Assembly (NCBI GenBank): GCA_951213105.1
Contig: OX578150.1
Location: 27,377,107-27,441,106 of the forward strand
DNA from: Amaurobius ferox
Lineage: Eukaryota > Arthropoda > Arachnida > Araneae > Amaurobiidae
Direction of reading: 5' to 3'
DNA: 64,000 nt
Under the pieces are notes generated by a model. That model was not told the origin of the DNA and made no database searches. It was given only the letters and a program-made list of their open reading frames with translations. Position 1 is the first letter of the stretch. The number at the start of each line of letters is the position of its first letter. The translations under genes and the position numbers were made by a program. Of this stretch, positions 20,741 to 33,657 are shown piece by piece.

Positions 20741-20826
<86 letters not shown>
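20739..20826. repeat. (TA)n microsatellite
   Basis: An almost uninterrupted TA dinucleotide tract of about 85 bp. Its length is likely variable between individuals and unreliable in the assembly. Confidence 0.95.
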
Positions 20827-20828
<2 letters not shown>

Positions 20829-20829
20829 T

Positions 20830-22980
20830 AGTGAAGCTTAATATTGGACGCATTTTATTTAACTTTTGTACAATAATGGAAATTAATTTCTGTAGTGCCG
20901 CTAGCTCTATATTTTATTTTTACACTGTATTTGTAGAAAACTTAGTGATCGTGCTTGGTTTAAAAAATGGGCATTTTACTCTGTTACAGTGAGTTGTAAT
21001 AATGTATACTGAAAATCTGTGCAATTTCACGTATATATACAACATTTAATTTTCCTACCTATTGTAATTTTCGACTGACTGATTGACTGACAGAGAGATA
21101 GATGTCTTTGGAATGTTCGCTACGGAAAATCCAGCATTATTAGTTTTCGAGCAAAAGGGATAACAAAATTTTGGCAAATGTTAATTTCGCTTCACTTGTC
21201 CATAATAAAAAAGAATAGAGAATTGATTTTATTCAACAATAAAAACTACATTAATGCATTGAAGCGGAATCGATTTATGCGTATGTTCAGAATCTCGATC
21301 GTTGAAAATGAACAAAGTAAAACGAGGGGAGTAATTGGATATCTGTGCTTGTTTGGTTTTTGCAGAGATTACCCTTTATATACATTTTCCCCTCTATCTG
21401 GCGAATTTAGATATGTTTGGCACATTCGCTAGTGCAGAAATGATAATCCACGCTTTAATGTAGCAGCATCTACAGCCGTTGAGTTGGGAGATGATATAGT
21501 AGGGACTTAAGTAAGACAGTCCGATTGCAGTATACATGGATCGGTTTCGCGCTTAGTATGCGTTCATCAGCATGGAATAACCGTTAACTGCAACGGAAGA
21601 AAGAAAACTTATTTTCTGCAATTTTTTAAATTTATATGGGGACTGGCAATTTCAGTCCTTCCATGTAGCCAGCATAAAATTTGTTGACAATTTAGCTCGG
21701 CATACACAAAGCTGGGAAGGTCTAAGATCAAAATCACAGGAATCCTTCAAAAAGGAGGATTTTTGTGATTTTGAAGGGAATAGACAAAGGCAGTAGGACA
21801 TATTGCCTTTGTGTATAATTTTCAATAATGAACTGTCAAATGATTTATTGCCTTGAAAGTTTTATAGTACTAAATTATAGTTATATACAGGTTTACTCAT
21901 ATTATCATTAAACAAGTTTGATATGCATTAGCACTGTAGGAAATATACCAGAACTGAGAAAAATATCGTTATGGTCATGTTTATCGTTACGAACAATATC
22001 CTTATAGACGGGTTTCGCTGTATTATCTTTATCAAATCGTCACACAGATTACGCAAATACTTTCTCACACCCACTATAGGTTGCATATTATACGAGTTGC
22101 TTGCCTAAGGAAAATTTCGCAATAGGAGGTTAAAATTTCCATGTCTATGCCATAAAGACACTGAACTGAAAGCTGTTGATAATGTTTGATTAATACTGCC
22201 TTTAGATGGACTAAACTAAATCTCACATTTCAAGAAAACACTTCTGGGTGTATTTTCTTTCTAGATTTCGCAAAACTTGACGATAGGCACATTTCCAAAC
22301 CGTATATTATGTCTTTTCGTGCAGCGGTCCTTGTGTTCTGCATCGCTGTATAGCCGATAGAGGAACTGGCAGCCTGGTTAGGTACTATATAATATTATGA
22401 AACTGTTGAAGCTTGATAACCACATCATAATTTTGTTTTACTTCCGTTTATTTTGTGTCGTTTTAAATAAATAGGCTACAGAAAACTGTTTATTGGTATG
22501 CTTTTACATTTTGATTTTCTGTTTCATTGCTTTCGAAAGTAGTCTATGTAAAGGTGAAGCGTCATGTGAAGGTAGTCAAAAAACCGTCTTTCTTTTCAAG
22601 GTTTGACATGTTTTAAGCATCTCTGAATGCGAATTAATAATTTAATTTTAAATAATATAACACATGGTTGGAATGTACCATCCATGCTTTGGTTTCGCGC
22701 TAGTCGCCATGGAGTAGAAAACACCAGCAACGACAGCAAGAAAACTTGTAAGCAAGGAAACCGTACGAGTAACGGCAGAGCTCGGGGTAAAAAAATCTTG
22801 ACATATGCATATGGATTTCCCAACAGACACAAATTCATTTTTTTCTTTCGTTCACAGTTCACTAAATGTAGTTTAATTGCACAAAAAACACTTATAATCA
22901 TTTGAAATTTTGCAGAGTTTGCAGTTTATTTTCGATTTCATTTAGCGACTTGGTGTATTTTAAAGTGTTAATTGCAAAAA
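20830..22980. other. Non-coding region with a weak internal similarity
   Basis: No gene is recognised. Short stretches near 21545-21600 and 22680-22740 share 'GGTTTCGCGCT', an interrupted 'CATGGARTA' and A/C-rich sequence, suggesting two remnants of one old repeat. Open frames at 21178-21432 and 22596-22905 have no recognisable content. Confidence 0.4.
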
Positions 22981-23130
22981 TCTAAAATATCTCGAGAACG
23001 GCTATAGTCCTAAATTTGTAGGTTTAGCTTTACACTTTTTATCATCAAACATTAAACTAAAAAGCATTTAAGTGATGCATTTGCACATATGTAGTTTTTA
23101 TTTTGACTTTTTTTAAGGATTATTTCGCAA

Positions 23131-23189
<59 letters not shown>

Positions 23190-23422
23190 TAAAAATATAA
23201 ACTCAGGATAAACCGCAATGTAACGTACCTACTAAATTTTGTAATATTTGATCAATTAGTTTTCAGCTAGAATCTATACACACGCAGGCAGCACTCTAAA
23301 AATAGTTTTTTTCGGATTCTAGAGTGCTCGAAACGTGTAGATCCGTCGAAAACTCGTTGCGATTTTCGAAAATTTTCCAATACTTTCCTCATACATTACT
23401 ATGTATTGTAGGGAAAGTAGGA
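22981..23422 (+). mobile_element. Family B repeat, partial copy B10 with poly(T) expansion
   Basis: It shows the family B blocks 'AAATATCTCGAGAACGGCTA', 'GATCCGTCGAAAACTCG' and the 3' hairpin ending 'TGTAGGGAAAGTAGG'. The 5' part is missing. A pure T run of about 46 bp (23138-23183) interrupts the internal 'TTTTGC' region. Confidence 0.7.
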
Positions 23423-23787
23423 ATTAAAGCCAATGAGTTACCTATGGTCTAAACGCACTGGAAGGAAATAAAAAATAAACCTGTACCATCCCCAATTGAT
23501 TTCTATATGGACGAATGTCCAAAGATTCTACAAAAAAAAATTCTAAACATCGTGAACTCAGGAGTTCGTTCTTAACTGCACAATCATGAAAAAATCCCTG
23601 CAAAATTCGGATATATCTCTTCAAATAAAAAATATTATGGACAATTGTACAGATAGCAATCAACAGCTTCATAATTACAAAATTAGACCTTTTAAAGGAT
23701 TTTACTAAAACCACAACACACAATCTCCGATGTAGATGTGGAAATTTCTGATTACCATACAGAAATGACATCAAATTGTAATATTTT

Positions 23788-24706
23788 TACTTTCTTTATA
23801 TACATAATATATAAGAAAAGTATTGTGACGGGGTCGAACATTCGAATTCGAGTTTTCTACGGATGAGCACGTTTCAAGCATACCTGATCACGAATCAAAC
23901 ATTTTTGAGGTGATGGCTGTGTGTGTGTGTCAGCGAGTCTGTGGAGACGATATCACGATATCTCACGAACGAGTAGACCGATTCAAATGAAATTTGGTAC
24001 ACAAATCACAATCCGTCAATACTGGAAGCCTATTGTTTTTAAACAACGTAATCGAATGTTCAGAACCCCCTTAAGTTGTCGAGTGAAATTTTAAAAAAAT
24101 CATCAAAAAATCAAAACCTTTAATAAAGTTACGCAAATAGACATTTTTAATGTAATTTTTCTTTAGAAAACGATTGACAAACTTTAGAACGCTAGCATGA
24201 ACCGTTCTCGAGATATTGCACATTTTTAAAATAAATTTATCAAAAAATCCCATAAATTAAAAAAATATATTAACTGTTGAAAACCATGTTCACTTTTCAT
24301 ATGTCATATCATGCCAAAAATTGGGTGACATCATTCTCGTGGATCTAGCTCGTTCCATTCATGAGAAAAGATACTTTGGGTAATACTTTTATATTTGAAC
24401 GCCAATTTATCTGCTATAAGAAAAACTTATTTCTCCGTCCATAACGCTTGGCGAGATTTTGGCGCCGAATTTGGCGGAATGTCGCCGACTTGGCGACTTT
24501 TTTAAATGTTGCCAAATTAACGAAAATCTCGCGAAATGGATAAAAATGACTCTAAATCAGTGAAAATGACGACTAATTGACGAAAATTCAATTTCTTGGA
24601 AAGAGTATAAATAGCTACTATAAGAAAAACCTATTTTTTCTGTTCTTAAAATAGTAAATTCATTTCATTATATAAGGAAAGTTATGTGTTGCCTACATCA
24701 GATTTT
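23788..24706 (-). mobile_element. Family A repeat, copy A4
   Basis: A near full-length copy from the hairpin end (23788-23822) through the short GT tract (23919-23930), 'CTCGAGATATTG' and the 'GGCGGAATGTCGCC' blocks to 'TTGCCTACATCAGA' at 24690-24702. It is non-coding. Confidence 0.75.
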
Positions 24707-24725
24707 TTTAAAGCAAATGTAAGCC

Positions 24726-24816
24726 TGGCTTTAGTTAGTCGAAAGCCCAGACCATCCGGCTCGTCCTAGGACTTAGAGCAGCAAATTGAATGGTCGGGAA
24801 GATGGCTTTAGTTAGT
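24726..24816 (-). mobile_element. Tiny retro-insertion with 14-bp target-site duplication (copy S2)
   Basis: The insert 24740-24802 (63 bp) lies between exact copies of TGGCTTTAGTTAGT (24726-24739 and 24803-24816). Its reverse complement ends 'GGATGGTCTGGGCTTTCG', the same 3' end as S1 and S3, and carries 'TTCCCGACCATTCAA', matching S3. Confidence 0.7.
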
Positions 24817-25857
24817 GTAATATTCTTTCATTTCTGCAAACATTTGGCTAAAAGATCATTCTTACTACAATTCGTTCGTTCTGTTAGCATCATTAATATG
24901 TTAATTGCCTTTACTAGAGTTTTTCATGTGCGTTTAGGCATTTTGGGTCACGAAAAAGTTTAAAATTCAATTGGATGGCGGAACCCCAAAATGAGAAAAT
25001 GTCCATTGTGGTTCAAATTATGTATTCAAAATTTTATGAATTTTTAAGGAAATTGACACTGAATTATAATATTGTAGAATCCCAGGATTCGGCGGAACGC
25101 ACTTTGTAAAACTATGCTGTAATGCATTTGTTATATATCAGTGTACTTCGAGGCATTTTTAAACGTTTATGGATCCTAAAAATATTAAACTTATCTTCCA
25201 TTATCAAAAATCATGCATGGGCGCCCATAGGGATGGAAAAGGGGACACTTTCCTGCTCTTGGACTTTTAGGTCACATAGAGGGGCATCAATACAGTCAAC
25301 GTTGTAAATCTTATGCTTGAGATTGACCTCTTTCCTTGGAAATCGTGCTATGGATGCCCATGGATTAATGTACGCAACAGCTTTAAATCCTAAACATGGT
25401 GCAAAACAGAAATAATAATAAAAACATTTTGGTTTTGTCTACCAAGTGAAATATATCGATAATTCACATTACATAATATAATAAACTTGGGTTAAAATGT
25501 AATTTTAAGATGTTTAAATATTTTCGTGGTTTTATATTTGTTATCCAAACACACACTAAAAATTGGGCAATCCGGGGACTTTCCACATGAAATAAGTACG
25601 CTTTTCCTCTCTGATCCACATTATATACAGTGTGTCCCAAAAAGATTGAAACGCGCTTTAATTCTTTACCTGTCGGAGATAAAAGGGCAATGTAAATTGC
25701 AAAAATGTTGAAAGTAAGGTAGGAAATAAGACTACGTTAATGAAATAGTTCTCCTATTAATTTTCAAAAAGTTACATTATTTAAATTTTTATACTACCGC
25801 TTTATAGACATATTGGATCAATCAGAAAATTTTTATTTTTAATGCAACAAGATCATT
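24817..25857. other. Non-coding; possible transposon end at 25626
   Basis: No gene is recognised. 'TACAGTGTGTCCCAAAAAGA' at about 25626 resembles a transposon terminal inverted repeat, but I found no matching partner in the vicinity. Confidence 0.35.
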
Positions 25858-26808
25858 AAAAAACAAGAAATATCAATCATGCATAAAGCATAGATTATGA
25901 AACACATTCCAGCTTCAATGCAATTTTATTTAAACATCTCTAAAATGCGATACATTCCTCGGTAATATTTTTAAAATTATCACAATACTACATAAATTTA
26001 TTATATTTGAAAACTTAAAACTTCATCAAAAAAAAAAAATGAACTTCATTCAAATCACGGCATTGAAATATAAATTGCCTGGTTTAAACATCTCTAAAAT
26101 GCGATAAATTCCTCGGAAATATTTTTAAAATTGTAATACTACAATAATTTATTATATTTGAAAATTTCATCGAAAACAAATGAACTTTAATCAAATCAAA
26201 TGACGTCATCGAAATATAAATCGATTGGCTTACTCTATAAAAGCAGCATTTTATTCATAAACATTTTTCTATTCCTTTCATTCATCTCAATATTATAATC
26301 ATTTATTTTATTTAAAAACTTAAAACCATGGAAGTATAAGTAATTTAACTCTATGCTTAAAACTTCATCTGAAAAATTGTCCGGTTCTCTGTGTAAAATC
26401 AATGAATGTTTATTCATATCAGCTATATTGCAGACACCATGAGCTAAATAATTTTACGTTAAAGAAATGAAGCAATTCTTATACAACTCATTCTACATCT
26501 TAAATTATTACATTCTCCATAAATGAAAATTCTCCATAAAGGAATGTATTTACATTCTCCATAAATGAAAAGTAGGCTTCGTTGTAGAAATAATCAATGA
26601 TGTTGGATGATCATTTCAACTCAAATATATTGTAATTACGTTGTTTCAGTATGCAGATGCACAGAATTTAAGCAAAAATAAAGCGGTTTTAAGACGGATA
26701 CAACACTAAATATGAATTAAAAAGAACTTTAAAAATCACGATTTTGACACAAGATGTATGCCATATTTTATTTTGAAGTGGGTCACGTGATCTCTTCATA
26801 TAAAAGGT
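25858..26808 (-). mobile_element. Family C repeat, copy C2 (3' two-thirds)
   Basis: It begins with the inverted 3' end ('AACAAGAAATATCAATCATG' and the AAGCAT hairpin) and runs through the 'CCTCGGTAATATTTTTAAAA' blocks to 'GGGTCACGTGATCTCTTC'. The 5' part with the GTCT tract is absent. It abuts copy C3 head-on. Confidence 0.75.
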
Positions 26809-26813
26809 ATAAT

Positions 26814-27937
26814 TACTAACACTTTACAACACAGTTGAAAAGTGTTGTTTGACTTTCATCATTCTGTCTGTCTGTCCGTTAGCACGATAACTGCCGTAAA
26901 AATGACTTTATCAAAATGAAATTTTAGTATGTTGTTCAGACGGTCTGTGGGACTTATGGGAGTATAAATAAATACCACCTAATTAGTTTTGGATTGAAAC
27001 TGGGTTGAAAAAATGAAAGACATTGAACCCTATGGGACCTAAATTTTCAAACATTTTTTTAACAAATTTAAAATTCACAAATTGCTTCGAAAGTTTTAGG
27101 AAATATTCAAGTTATCCCGTAAAATATATAAAAAAAATTTCAACAAAATATATTTAATAGTTTTTTAAATAAAAATTAAAATAATAATTACACCCTTTAT
27201 ATATAGAGAGAGAAATATCACGTGACCCACTTCAAAATAAAGTATGGCATCCATCTTGTGTCAAAATCGCGATTTTTAAAGTGTTTTTAATTCATATTTA
27301 GTGTTGTATCCGTTCTAAAACCGCTTTATTTTTGCTTAAATCCTGAGCATCTACATACTGAAGCAACACAATTACAATATATTTGACGTTATATGATCAT
27401 TAAACTTTGATTATTTCTACAACGAAGCCTAATTTTCACTTATGGAGAATGTAAATACCAAAAGATGTAGAATGAGTTCTATAAGAATTGCTGCATTTCT
27501 TTAACGCAAAATTATTTACCTCATGGTGTCTGCAATATAGTTGATATTAATGAACATTCATTGATTTTACACAGAAAACCAGACGGTTTTTGGGATGAAA
27601 TTTTAAGCATACAGTTAAATTACTTATACCACCATGGTTTTAAGTTTTTAAATAAAATAAATTATTATAGTATTGTGATGAATGAAAAGAATAGAAAAAT
27701 GTTTATGAATGAAATGCTGCTTTTGTATAGAGAGTTATATTTCGATGACGACATTTGAATAAAGTTCATTTGTTTCCGATGAAATTTTCAAATATAATAA
27801 ATTAATGTAGTATTGTGATAATTTTAAAAATATTACCGAGGAATGTAGCACATTTTAGAGATGTTTATATAAAATTGCATTGAAGTTGAAAAGTGTTTCA
27901 CAATCAATGCTTTATGCATGATTGATCTTTCTTGTTT
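26814..27937 (+). mobile_element. Family C repeat, copy C3
   Basis: This copy is nearly complete, from 'AACACTTTACAACACAGTTG' with a short GTCT tract to the 3' hairpin 'ATCAATGCTTTATGCATGAT' and 'CTTTCTTG'. With C2 it creates an inverted pair. Confidence 0.75.
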
Positions 27938-28820
27938 TAATTTTTATTTAAAAAACTACTGAATATTTTTGCTGAAATTTTTTTATATATTCTATTGGAT
28001 AATTTGAATATGTCCTAAAACTTTCGAAGCATTTTGTGAATTTTAAATCCGCTTAAAAAACGTTTGAAAAATTAGATCCCATAGGGTTCAATGTATTTCA
28101 TTTCTACAACCCGGGTTCAATCCAAAACTATTTGGGTGATATTATTCATTTATATTCCCATAGGCCCCACAGATTGTGTGAACAACATATTGAAATTTCA
28201 TTTTGATAGTCATTTTTGCGGCAGTTATCGTGCTAACGGACAGACAGACAGACAGAATGAATGAACAAAGTCATAAACACTTTTCAACTATGTTGTATTT
28301 AGTATATGTTGTATTTAGAACGGATACAACACTATATGAATTAAAAAGCACTTTAAAAATCACGATTTTGACACAAGATGGATGCCATACTTTATTTTGA
28401 AGTGGGTCACGTGATCTTTCTCTCTGTATATATAAAGGGTGTAATTATTATTTTAATTTTTATTTAAAAAACTATTGAATATATTTTGCTGAAATTTTTT
28501 TTTATATATTTTACGGGATAACTTGAATATTTCCTAAAACTTTCGAAGCAATTTGTGAATTTTAAATTTGTTAAAAAAATGTTTGAAAATTTAGGTCCCA
28601 TAGGGTTCAATGAATTCCTTTTTTCAACCCGGTTTCAATCCAAAACTAATTAGGTGATATTATTTATTTATACTCCCATAAGTCCCACAGACCGTCTGAA
28701 CAACATACTAAAATTTCATTTTGATAAAGTCATTTTTACGGCAGTTATCGTGCTAACGGGCAGACAGACAGAATGAACAAAGTCATAAAAACTTTTCAAC
28801 TATGTTGTAAAGTGTTAATA
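27938..28820 (-). mobile_element. Two family C 5' fragments in tandem (C4, C5)
   Basis: Two successive minus-strand 5' parts are seen, each running into a GACA tract and 'AACAAAGTCATAAACACTTT'-type end: the first to about 28308, the second about 28309-28820. The second restarts with interior sequence 'GGATACAACACTATATGAAT'. This arose by rearrangement or nested insertion. Confidence 0.65.
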
Positions 28821-29045
28821 AAAGACTGCATATCTGTATCTTTAAAATTGAGCGTGTTATATGTAATTGAAAATTGAACATTGTGAATGGGGACCATAGA
28901 TTAAATTAGAAATGTATATTTGTGATATTTCACAAAAAAGGTAAAACAGGGTGATAATACATAAGAGACATTTTTGTGAATTCCTCGTAGGCTTGCGATG
29001 CAATCACGGATTCTTACGTACTTTTCACATTGAGACATGCCATTT

Positions 29046-30198
29046 TTAACATTTTACAACAAAGTTGAAAAGTGTTTATGACTTTGTTCATTCTGTCTGT
29101 CTGTCCGTTAGCACGATAACTGCTGTAAAAATGACTTAATCAAAATAAAATTTTAGTATGCTGCTCAGACGGTCTGTAGGATCTATGGGAATATAAATGA
29201 ATAATATCACCCAATTAGTTTTGGATTGAACCCGGGTTGAAAAAATAAAATACATTGAGCCCTATGGGACCTAATTTTTCAAACATGTTTTAAGCGAATT
29301 TAAAATTCACAAATTGCTTCGAAAATTTTAGGTAATATTCAAATTGTTCCATAAACTAAAATTTACATCTAAAGAGGAATTTCATTAAAAAAATATTATA
29401 TTTTTGCAAAACAATTACGTAATATTTACACATTATGTGTTAGAAATTATATGTTTGCATTGTTTACTTGAGTTGGTGTGCAAAAAAATATAATGCTTTG
29501 ATATTTTGCACATTTTAGAGACAAAAAAAATGTGTCACCGAAATGATGTTTTTATCAAGTTTACATTCAAACTATGCATTAAAATTCCATTAAATTATGC
29601 TAAACAGCTCAGTCATCTATAATAAATCTTAAAAAACATTACCAAGAACTTATTCCAATCAAAAGTTTCTAGAAACTAGGAAGTTGAAAAAAAAATTTTT
29701 TTTGCAAAACTTGAAAAATGACAATTTTTAAAAGCCAATTATCAATAGTGATAATTATCAATGACGGTCTGTGAGACCTATGGGAATATAAATGAATAAT
29801 ATCACCCAATTAGTTTTGAATTGAACCCGGGTTGAAAAAATGAAATACATTAAACCCTATGGGACCTAATTTTTCTAACATTTTTTAAGCAAATTTAAAA
29901 TTCATGAATTGCTTCGAAAGTTTTAGGAAATATTTAAATTATCCCATAAAATATAATAAAAAAAAGTTCAGCAAAATATATTCAGTAGTTTTTTAAATAA
30001 AAGTTAAAATAATAATGATACCCTTTATAGGAACTATATATATGTACTTTATATATATATATATACTTTATATAACTTTATATAAATTTATATACTTTAT
30101 ATATATACTTTATATAACTTTATATAACTATATATATATACATTATATATCACGTGACCCACTTCAACATAAAATATGGTATCCATCTTGTATCAAAA
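29046..30198 (+). mobile_element. Fragmented family C sequence (C6, C7)
   Basis: A 5' fragment (29046-29355, GTCT tract 29093-29104) is followed by unrelated AT-rich DNA. Interior sequence then resumes at 29763 ('GACGGTCTGTGAGACC') and continues to 30198, where it stops abruptly against the LINE. A (TATA/TTTATA)n microsatellite expansion occupies about 30030-30150. Confidence 0.65.
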
Positions 30199-30940
30199 TT
30201 GGGAAGTAAATGTTAACCAATCAGCTTTCGAAAATATATATCGCGATGGTTTCACAGGTGATCTGATTTGACTGTTAAAGAGAACAATGGGAAAATGGTC
30301 GCTATTGTGTAGATCTTTGTCGACTAAAAAGGACCAGTATGGAAGGACTGACGGGGAACAGAAAGCAAGATCGATAGTGTGGAATGTCTTGCTTGGTTGA
30401 TGAAAGTAGGTATGTTCATTGCTATTTAATAGGCACAGGCTGTGATCACTAATACACTGTTCAATTTGCTGTCCTCTGTGATTCATGTCACAACTACCCC
30501 AAAGAGGGTTGTGACCATTAAAGTCACCCAATATTACGAATGGCGGAGGTAGTTGACCCGAATGGCGGAGGTAGTTGACCAATCAAATCATCAAGTTCCT
30601 TGCGATCAATATTATCATTTGGTGGAATATATATACAGCATATTGTAATCAATGTCTTAATATGGATACGAGCAGCAACAGCTTGTAAGTTAGTGGTAAG
30701 TTGTACATTGGAGGTAGGATAGTTATGGGAAATTAGCAAGGCTACTCCCCCAGAAACCCTACTGTTTTCATCAAAATCTTTGCGAATGCAAGTAAAATGT
30801 TTAAAATTTATACTATTGTTAAATTTTAAAAATGTTTCTTGAAGACAGACACAAATGGGATGATAAGTATTAATTAATGATTTAACCTCAAACAACTTGG
30901 TCTGCAAACCACGGCAGTTCCAAGAAACTAAAGAACCCAT
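30199..30940 (-). pseudogene. LINE ORF2, endonuclease part, truncated and frameshifted
   Basis: Minus-strand ORF2 begins at 30940 with 'MGSLVSWNCRGLQTK', the start of an APE-type endonuclease (the N of 'WNCRG' and E of 'CLQETF' are catalytic-site motifs), continues through 'YIPPN', then 'GDFNGHNPLWG' and 'SDHFPIV' (motifs with catalytic Asp, Asn and His). A 22-bp tandem duplication at about 30539-30582 throws the frame, so the domain is split into two overlapping open frames. The reading stops at about 30200, where family C sequence begins, so reverse transcriptase is missing. Such proteins nick target DNA during retrotransposition. This copy is dead. Confidence 0.88.
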
Positions 30941-32030
30941 TATGTAGGTTTTTTCTTTTTTGGTGAACGAGAACTGTTCACCTTGGACCTATTGGATGAA
31001 GGCGGCAACACATCCGTCAACATTGTTTCGTCATCCGAAACACATAGTTGTACTGCATCATCAATATTGGCATCATTTTTTGCATCTACTCTTTTTAATG
31101 ATTTTCTAGGTGCAAGTTCGTCTTTTTCATTTTTTAATTTAGATTTTTGGTTGGATTTTTTTTTGTTCATTGTAGTATATGTTTCAGTATCCCGACTGGT
31201 ACTTGGTTTATTTGGCTGTGAAAACTCTGGTCTAAAAGTTGCTAAGGGTATGGCAGATTTAGGTTTAAATTGAGTACTTGATGGGTTAGTAGGATTTGGA
31301 CTGTCTTCGGGCACAGAGATAGGTTCGATTTGTGTAGCAATAGATCTTTTCTCACATTGCGGGGCAACTGAAGTTGAGGATTTAGTGGCTACTGTGGCAT
31401 AGGATACACCTTCAGGTGTACGTGCTGTTACTATTTTACGTGCTTCAGGGAAAGAAATATTATTATTGATTTTAACAGTTTGTATTTCTTTTTCGATCTT
31501 CCATTTAGGGCATGATCGAGCATATGATGGGTGTTCACCATTACAATTAACACACTGAAATTTTTTTGAACAATTTTCAGATTCATGTCCGGGCTCAGCA
31601 CACCGGGCACATGTTTCATATTTCCCTTTGCATGAATTTTTAGAATGTCCAAATCTTTGGCACTTAAAGCACCTTAATGGATTTGGAACGAAAGGACGGA
31701 CTTTGCACATCAGATAGGCTGCTTTAATGGTTTTTGGTAAATTTGGCGAGTTAAAGGTAAGTATGAGGTGTTTAGTTGGTAAGACTTTCCCTTCTCTACG
31801 AATGTTGATACGCCTTACAGCGCACACATTTTGTTCAATTAAATTGTTCAAAATTTCTTCCTCATTGTCATAAATCAGATCTAATTCGGAAATTACGCCT
31901 CTAGAATAATTAAGTGACATATATAAGTTTACTGTGATCTTGAAACTTTCAATATGGGTCATTTTCATTATGTTTGTTGCTTGAGCATTTGTGGTAACTT
32001 GGACCAAAAGGTCACCGGATCTTAGTTTTT
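30940..32030 (-). pseudogene. LINE ORF1 (gag-like), C-terminal part
   Basis: This nucleic-acid-binding gag-like ORF carries three zinc knuckles in a row: 'CFKCQRFGHSKNSC' and 'CARCAEPGHESENC' (CX2CX4HX4C), then 'CVNCNGEHPSYARSC'. It is followed by a long Lys/Ser/Pro-rich tail. Upstream is the 'LNYSRGVISELDL' block usual in Jockey-like ORF1 proteins. Its stop TAA overlaps the ORF2 ATG by one base (TAATG, minus strand). The ORF is interrupted at its 5' side by family C copy C8. The frame reads straight across the insertion site into 33370-33657. Confidence 0.88.
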
Positions 32031-32074
32031 AACACTTTACAACAAAGTTGAAAAGTGTTTATGACTTTGTTCAT

Positions 32075-32132
<58 letters not shown>

Positions 32133-33368
32133 CGTTAGCACGATAACTGCCGTAAAAATGACTTAATCAAAATGAAATTTTAGTATGTTGTTCAGACGGT
32201 CTATAGGACCTATGGGAATATAAATGAATAATATCACCCAATTAGTTTTGGATTGAACCCGGGTTGAAAAAATGGAATACATTGAGCCCTATGGGACCTA
32301 ATTTTTCAAGTATTTTTTAAGCGGATTTAAAATTCACAAATTGCTTCGAAAATTTTAGGCAATATTTAAATGGTTCCGTAAAATATATAAAAAAAAATTC
32401 AGCGAAATATATTCAGTAGTTTTTTAAATAAAAATTAAAATAATAATAACACCTCTTATATGAAGCGATCACGTGTCCATGATATGAAACGATCACATGA
32501 CCCACTTCAAAATGATATATGGCATCCATCTTGTGTCAAAATCGTGATTTTTAAAGTTCTTTTTAATTCATATTGAGTGTTGTATCCGTCCTAAAACTAC
32601 TTTATTTTTGCCTAAATTCTGTGCATCTACATACGGAAACAACGCAATGACAATATATTCCAGTTTAAATGTTCATCTAAATTTGATTATTTCTACTATT
32701 AAGCCTATTTTTCACCTATGAAAAATGTAAACAACAAAATATGTAGAATGAGTTGTATTAGAATCGCTGTAATTCTTTAACACAAAATCAAATAGTCCAT
32801 GGAGTCTGCTTAGCTGATATGAATGAAATATTCATTGATTTTAGAAAGAGAAGGACGATATTTTTCGATGAAGTTTAACGAATAGAGCTTACTTACTTGT
32901 AGCTCAATGGTCTTAATTTTTAAATAAAATAAATTATTATAGTATTGTGATGAAAGACATGAATGGGGGAATTATTTATGAATGAAATGTTGCTTTTATA
33001 GAGAGAGCCAGGCGTGTTATATTTTTATGACGTCATCTGAATGAATTTCAGTTGTTTTCGATGAAGTTTTCAAATATAATAAATTATCGTAGTATTATGA
33101 TAATTCTAAAATTATTACCAAGGAATGTATTACATTTTAGAGATGTTTAAACCAGGCAATTTATACTTTAATGCCGTCATTTGAATGAAGTTAATTTTTT
33201 TCGATGAAGGTTTAAGGTTTCAAATATAATAAATCAATGTAGTATTGTGATAAGTTTTAAAATATTACCGAGGAATATATTGCATTTTCGACTTTTTAAA
33301 ATAAAATTGCATTGAAGTTGGAAAGTGTTTCATAATCAATGCTTTAAGCATGATTGATCTTTCTTGTT
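32031..33368 (+). mobile_element. Family C repeat, copy C8, inserted in LINE ORF1
   Basis: A full-length copy: 'AACACTTTACAACAAAGTTG', a long (GTCT)n tract (about 32078-32131), interior blocks, 3' hairpin and 'CTTTCTTGTT'. It sits in the codons of LINE ORF1 between runs of T, and the host reading frame is restored when the element is removed without any target-site duplication. This gives a clean definition of the family's ends and insertion preference (within T/A runs). Confidence 0.88.
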
Positions 33369-33369
33369 T

Positions 33370-33657
33370 AACATTTTTTACATCACCTACATAGGCAGCT
33401 ATACTTTTTTGAATCAAAAAAGGTGAACAATTTGCAAAAGTTCCTTCAGACTTCTTTATGATGAAATATCTAGCTTTTGAGGCATTACCTGATGTTACAC
33501 AACTTTGTCCCATGCCTCTGGGAGTCACATCTTTTGGCTTTGAGGATTCAGTAATCTCAACCCAATCCATGCGTGATATAATTGGCAGAACAGCATTGTT
33601 CTCATCTGAAAAAGAGCATGAAGAACCTGAGACAGAAAGCAATATCAAATTCTCCAT
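33370..33657 (-). pseudogene. LINE ORF1, N-terminal part
   Basis: ATG at 33657 ('MENLILLSVSG') is the likely ORF1 start. The conserved segment 'ARYFIIKKSEGTFANCSPF' followed by 'LIQKSIAAYVGDV' is typical of the ORF1 proteins of Jockey-like arthropod LINEs. It continues, after removal of C8, with 'KLRSGDLLVQV' at 32030. Its N-terminal half has several Ser-rich stretches. Confidence 0.8.
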
